Source: Methylocystis sp. IM3
GTDB taxonomy: Bacteria > Pseudomonadota > Alphaproteobacteria > Rhizobiales > Beijerinckiaceae
NCBI RefSeq assembly: GCF_038070105.1
Contig: NZ_JBBPBZ010000002.1
Span: forward strand, 1,872,001 to 1,936,000
Direction: 5' to 3'
DNA: 64,000 nt
Shown piece by piece: positions 61,292-64,000 of the stretch. The position numbers and the translations under genes were made by a program. The notes under the pieces were generated by a model. It was not told the DNA's origin and searched no databases. It saw only the letters and a program-made list of their open reading frames with translations. Numbering within the stretch: position 1 is the stretch's first letter; each line of letters begins with the position of its first letter.

Positions 61292-61862
61292 ATGGCGCAG
61301 AGACATCCTTTCCACGGACGGCGCGCCGCGATCGCCACCATGCACGACAAGGACCGCGTCATCGGCGAACCGCTGTCCCGCCTGGGTTTGAGCGTGGCGC
61401 TCGTCGCCGATGTGGATACCGACAGCCTGGGCGCCTTTACCGGAGAGATCTCGCGCTTCGGGAGCATGCTCGACGCCGCGCGAGCCAAGGCGCGCCTCGC
61501 CATGGCGCATTCCGGCGCTCCGATCGGCCTGGGAAGCGAAGGCGCCTTCGGCCCGCCTCCCATCGTCCCGTTCCTCGCCTCCGGCGTGGAGCTCATCGTT
61601 TTGCTCGACGGGGAGAGAGGGCTCGAAATCACCGCCCAGAGACGGACGCGGACGAACTACGATTCGACCGCCGTGCGGCGCGCCCGGCTTCGGCGTCGAG
61701 ACCGTGCTGCGCGGCTTGCCCTGCGCCGACTGCGGCGCGCCGACCCGTATCGTCCGCGGGGAGCTGCATCGCTGCCGCGGGTGCGGCTTCGAAGCGCAAA
61801 GGCATATGCGCCCGCCGTCCCTGCGCGCCGATGCGCAGTGCTGCGATCTCTGCAACCCCTGA
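61292..61862 (+). pseudogene. DUF6671 family gene with an internal deletion
   Basis: The N-terminal part HPFHGRRAAIATMHDKDRVI, DTDSLGAFTGEISRFGSMLD and SEGAFGPPPIVPFLASGVEL matches DUF6671 up to TNYDST. The sequence then jumps to the zinc-finger-like C-terminus, in another frame: CGAPGFGVETVLRGLPCADC, GAPTRIVRGELHRC and QCCDLCNP. The middle of the family, about 100 or more residues, is missing at about 61655-61680. Its promoter region with the perfect inverted repeat is intact. As assembled, only a truncated N-terminal protein with an Arg-rich tail would form. Confidence 0.7.
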
Positions 61863-61867
61863 GCGCC

Positions 61868-62773
61868 TCAGAAATATCCTTCCCGCTTCTTCTGTTCGAG
61901 CGAGCCGCCGTCCTCGCCGTCGCTGATCCGGCCCTGCCGCTCGGAAACCCGCGCGTCCAGCGTTTCGTCGAGAACGGAAGCGATGTCGGTCGCCTCCGAT
62001 TCGATCGCGCCAGTCACGGGCCAGCAGCCGAGCGTTCTGAACCGCACCCGCCTCATCTCGATCTCGTCGCCCGGCTGGAAACGCATCCGCGCCTCGTCGT
62101 CCACGACCACGAGCGCCTCCTTGCGCCGCACGACAGGGCGAAGCTGCGAGAAATAAAGGGGCGCCAGTTCGATCTCCTTCTGCATCGCGTAAACCCAGAT
62201 GTCCTGCTCCGTCCAGTTCGAGAGCGGGAAGACGCGCGCGGACTGGCCGCACCCGAGCCGCAGATTGAATTGCCGCCAGAACTCGGGCCGCTGATGGCGG
62301 GGATCCCAGACGTGATTGTTTTCCCGCACGGAAACAATGCGCTCCTTGGCGCGGGACCGCTCTTCGTCGCGCCGCGCCCCGCCGAAGATCACGTCATATT
62401 TGCCCCGGTCGAGCGCCCCCTTCAGCGGCTCGGTGCGCATGAGCAGCGTGTAACGGTCCCCGTAATCAAAGGGATTGAGGCCCGCCGCGCGCCCTTCCTC
62501 ATTGGCGTGCGCGATCAGATCGAAACCATGGCGGCGCGCGAAATCGTCTCGAAATTCGATGAGCGAGCGAAACTCCCAGGTCGAGTCGATGTGCAGGAGG
62601 GGGAAGGGCGGCTTGCTCGGGTAGAAGGCGCGCAACGCCAGATGCGCGAGGACGGTCGAGTCCTTTCCCGCGGAAAACAGCATCACCGGATTGTCCGCCT
62701 CGGCGGTCGCCTCCCGGATGATGTGAATGGCCTCGGCCTCGAGCCATGCCAGATGAGAAAGCGCCCGCCCCAT
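61868..62773 (-). CDS. cysD: Sulfate adenylyltransferase subunit 2
   Basis: A 301-residue enzyme making adenylyl sulfate with CysN. The PP-loop is LFSAGKDSTVLAHLALR, HIDSTWEFRSLIEFRDDF and VFGGARRDEE-like FGGARRDEERSRAKERIVSV follow, with VFPLSNWTEQDIWVYAMQKE and the C-terminal KKREGYF. It is complete. cysN, normally just downstream, is absent; the DUF6671 pseudogene stands there instead. ATG 62773 has AAGGGA 7 bases upstream. Confidence 0.93.
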   Translation of the reverse strand: MGRALSHLAWLEAEAIHIIREATAEADNPVMLFSAGKDSTVLAHLALRAFYPSKPPFPLLHIDSTWEFRSLIEFRDDFARRHGFDLIAHANEEGRAAGLNPFDYGDRYTLLMRTEPLKGALDRGKYDVIFGGARRDEERSRAKERIVSVRENNHVWDPRHQRPEFWRQFNLRLGCGQSARVFPLSNWTEQDIWVYAMQKEIELAPLYFSQLRPVVRRKEALVVVDDEARMRFQPGDEIEMRRVRFRTLGCWPVTGAIESEATDIASVLDETLDARVSERQGRISDGEDGGSLEQKKREGYF

Positions 62774-62935
62774 CGCTCTGTCCCTTAATTAGAAAATAGC
62801 GGGGGTCAGACTGCGATGTTGCAGCGCATTCAGCAAGGTTGGAGGCACGAAATAGACGCGAAATCCGTAACTTATTCAAATATACGATGAGCTCCATCGG
62901 CCCCGCCTATGGAGCGCCCCCGCCACCATCGCCGG

Positions 62936-64000
62936 TCAGCCTTCCGGCAGCCGCACCGTGGCGATCGCCAGCGCGGCTATGCCTTCGCGGCGTCCTGTGA
63001 ATCCGAGATTCTCCGTCGTGGTCGCCTTGATGGCGACGCGGCCGATGTCGAGGCCCATGATTTTCGCCAGGCTGGCGCGGATCGCCTCGCGGTGCGGGCC
63101 GACCTTCGGCGCCTCGCAGACGACGGTCGCGTCGACATGCGCGATCATGCCGCCGCGTTCGCGCACGAGCTTGCAAGCGTGGGCGAGGAAAATCTCGGAC
63201 GCCGCGCCTTTCCATTGCGGGTCGGATGGGGGGAAATGCGCGCCGATGTCGCCCTCGGCGATTGCGCCAAGCACGGCGTCGGTGATGGCGTGCATGAGAA
63301 CGTCGGCGTCGGAATGGCCCGCGAGCGCATGGCTGTGCGGGATTGCGACGCCGCCAAGCCAGACTTTGTCGCCTTCCGCGAAGGCGTGCACGTCATAGCC
63401 CTGGCCCATGCGCACATCGGGCAGGGCGGCGAGGGAAGGGGGTGCGAGCTGTTGCATGGCGCGGGCAAAATCCTCCGGCGTCGTAAGCTTGAAATTTCGC
63501 GCATCGCCCGGAAAGACATGCACGGCGCAGCCGGCAGCCTCCGCGATCATGGCGTCGTCGGTGTATTCGCGCCCGCCCGCGGCGGCCTCGCGATGCGCGG
63601 CGAGGATGAGCGGGAAGCGGAAAGATTGAGGCGTTTGCACCGCGCGCAGGCGCGCGCGATCCGGCGTCGCGACGACGAAGCCCGCCGCGTCGATCTCCTT
63701 TACCGTATCATTGAGCGGCACGCCCGGAACCGCCGCGCCATGGTCGCGGGCGGCGGCAATGGCGCGGGCGACGAGCGCCGGATCGGCGAAGGGCCGCGCG
63801 GCGTCGTGGATCAGCACGATCTCGGGCTCGGCCTCTCGCGCAATGGCCTCCAGCCCGTTGCGGACGCTCTCCTGCCGAAGCGCGCCGCCGAGCGCAGGGG
63901 CGGCGAGGGCGGCGCGGGCCGAATCGGTCAGCTCCGAAACGCTCGCGGCATAAAGCGCCCGGTCGTCGGGATGAATCACGACCGTAAGCCGCGCGGCAGG
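62936..64000 (-). CDS. ispDF: Bifunctional IspD/IspF (MEP pathway), 5' end outside the window
   Basis: The visible part covers most of IspD and all of IspF. IspD shows [31 protein letters not shown] and [16 protein letters not shown] with [10 protein letters not shown]. IspF begins [20 protein letters not shown] and has [20 protein letters not shown] and [11 protein letters not shown], with metal ligands D and H. The fusion makes CDP-methylerythritol and then methylerythritol cyclodiphosphate and is typical of alphaproteobacteria. The frame runs off the edge with P-A-A-R-L-T-V-V still open. Confidence 0.95.
   Translation of the reverse strand, partial: PAARLTVVIHPDDRALYAASVSELTDSARAALAAPALGGALRQESVRNGLEAIAREAEPEIVLIHDAARPFADPALVARAIAAARDHGAAVPGVPLNDTVKEIDAAGFVVATPDRARLRAVQTPQSFRFPLILAAHREAAAGGREYTDDAMIAEAAGCAVHVFPGDARNFKLTTPEDFARAMQQLAPPSLAALPDVRMGQGYDVHAFAEGDKVWLGGVAIPHSHALAGHSDADVLMHAITDAVLGAIAEGDIGAHFPPSDPQWKGAASEIFLAHACKLVRERGGMIAHVDATVVCEAPKVGPHREAIRASLAKIMGLDIGRVAIKATTTENLGFTGRREGIAALAIATVRLPEG

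Overview
The window is high-GC DNA with Shine-Dalgarno-led genes and a gene set typical of an alphaproteobacterium of the Hyphomicrobiales (Rhizobiales). Indicators are an NDUFS4-type complex I subunit, a fused ispDF, lipA next to a COQ10/RatA protein, a GcrA-type domain, a double cold-shock protein beside DUF192 and tRNA-Pro, a PHB phasin and a Flp pilin. An HpnO-like aminotransferase hints at aminohopanoids, so a Methylocystaceae-like methylotroph is possible; this is inference, and no methane or methanol oxidation gene is present.

1-18 kb is chromosomal backbone: tRNA-Leu, DedA/DsbB membrane proteins, rlmN, a frameshifted glycosyltransferase joined to a chagasin-like inhibitor, cspA, a methyltransferase, an L,D-transpeptidase, ybjN-proC, a TetR regulator, a marR/response regulator/EnvZ-like kinase operon divergent from ilvE, two Gly/Tyr-rich secreted proteins, the class III aminotransferase, a double cold-shock protein, DUF192 and tRNA-Pro.

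18.63-34.94 kb is an integrated element of about 16.3 kb. It is bounded by a 15-bp direct repeat of the tRNA-Pro 3' end, with paired integrase arm-type sites near both ends. It carries a tyrosine integrase, an AlpA-like regulator, a primase-like and an AAA+ helicase-like protein, a candidate terminase small subunit, an HK97-type capsid, a lambda-type tape measure protein, a GcrA C-terminal-domain protein, an AT-rich cargo gene and a broken ProQ/FinO gene. I see no portal, large terminase, prohead protease, connector, tail tube, baseplate or lysis gene. Four copies of a 60-70 bp element built on a 10-bp CGGTGCAAAC iteration lie in its intergenic spaces. A capsid- and tape-measure-encoding phage satellite is the most interesting reading; a decayed prophage is the alternative.

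35.3-42.6 kb is a surface-polysaccharide block: acyltransferase, DegT aminotransferase, GT2, ATP-grasp, an epimerase remnant, HAD phosphatase and methyltransferase. 42.8-64 kb returns to backbone: NDUFS4, tRNA-Arg, DUF2865, DUF47-Pit-NUDIX, a cystathionine beta-lyase-like enzyme, an orphan amino-acid binding protein, DUF817, DUF2478, VWA and DnaJ proteins, a D-Ala-D-Ala carboxypeptidase with SPOR domain, phasin, dnaE, a GlsB-like protein, lipA, Flp pilin, COQ10/RatA, arfB, a DUF6671 pseudogene, cysD without cysN, and the 3' part of ispDF at the right edge.

Several genes have -1 frameshifts or internal deletions (glycosyltransferase, ProQ/FinO twice, DUF6671, perhaps the Tyr-rich protein). Only raw reads can separate assembly errors from real decay.
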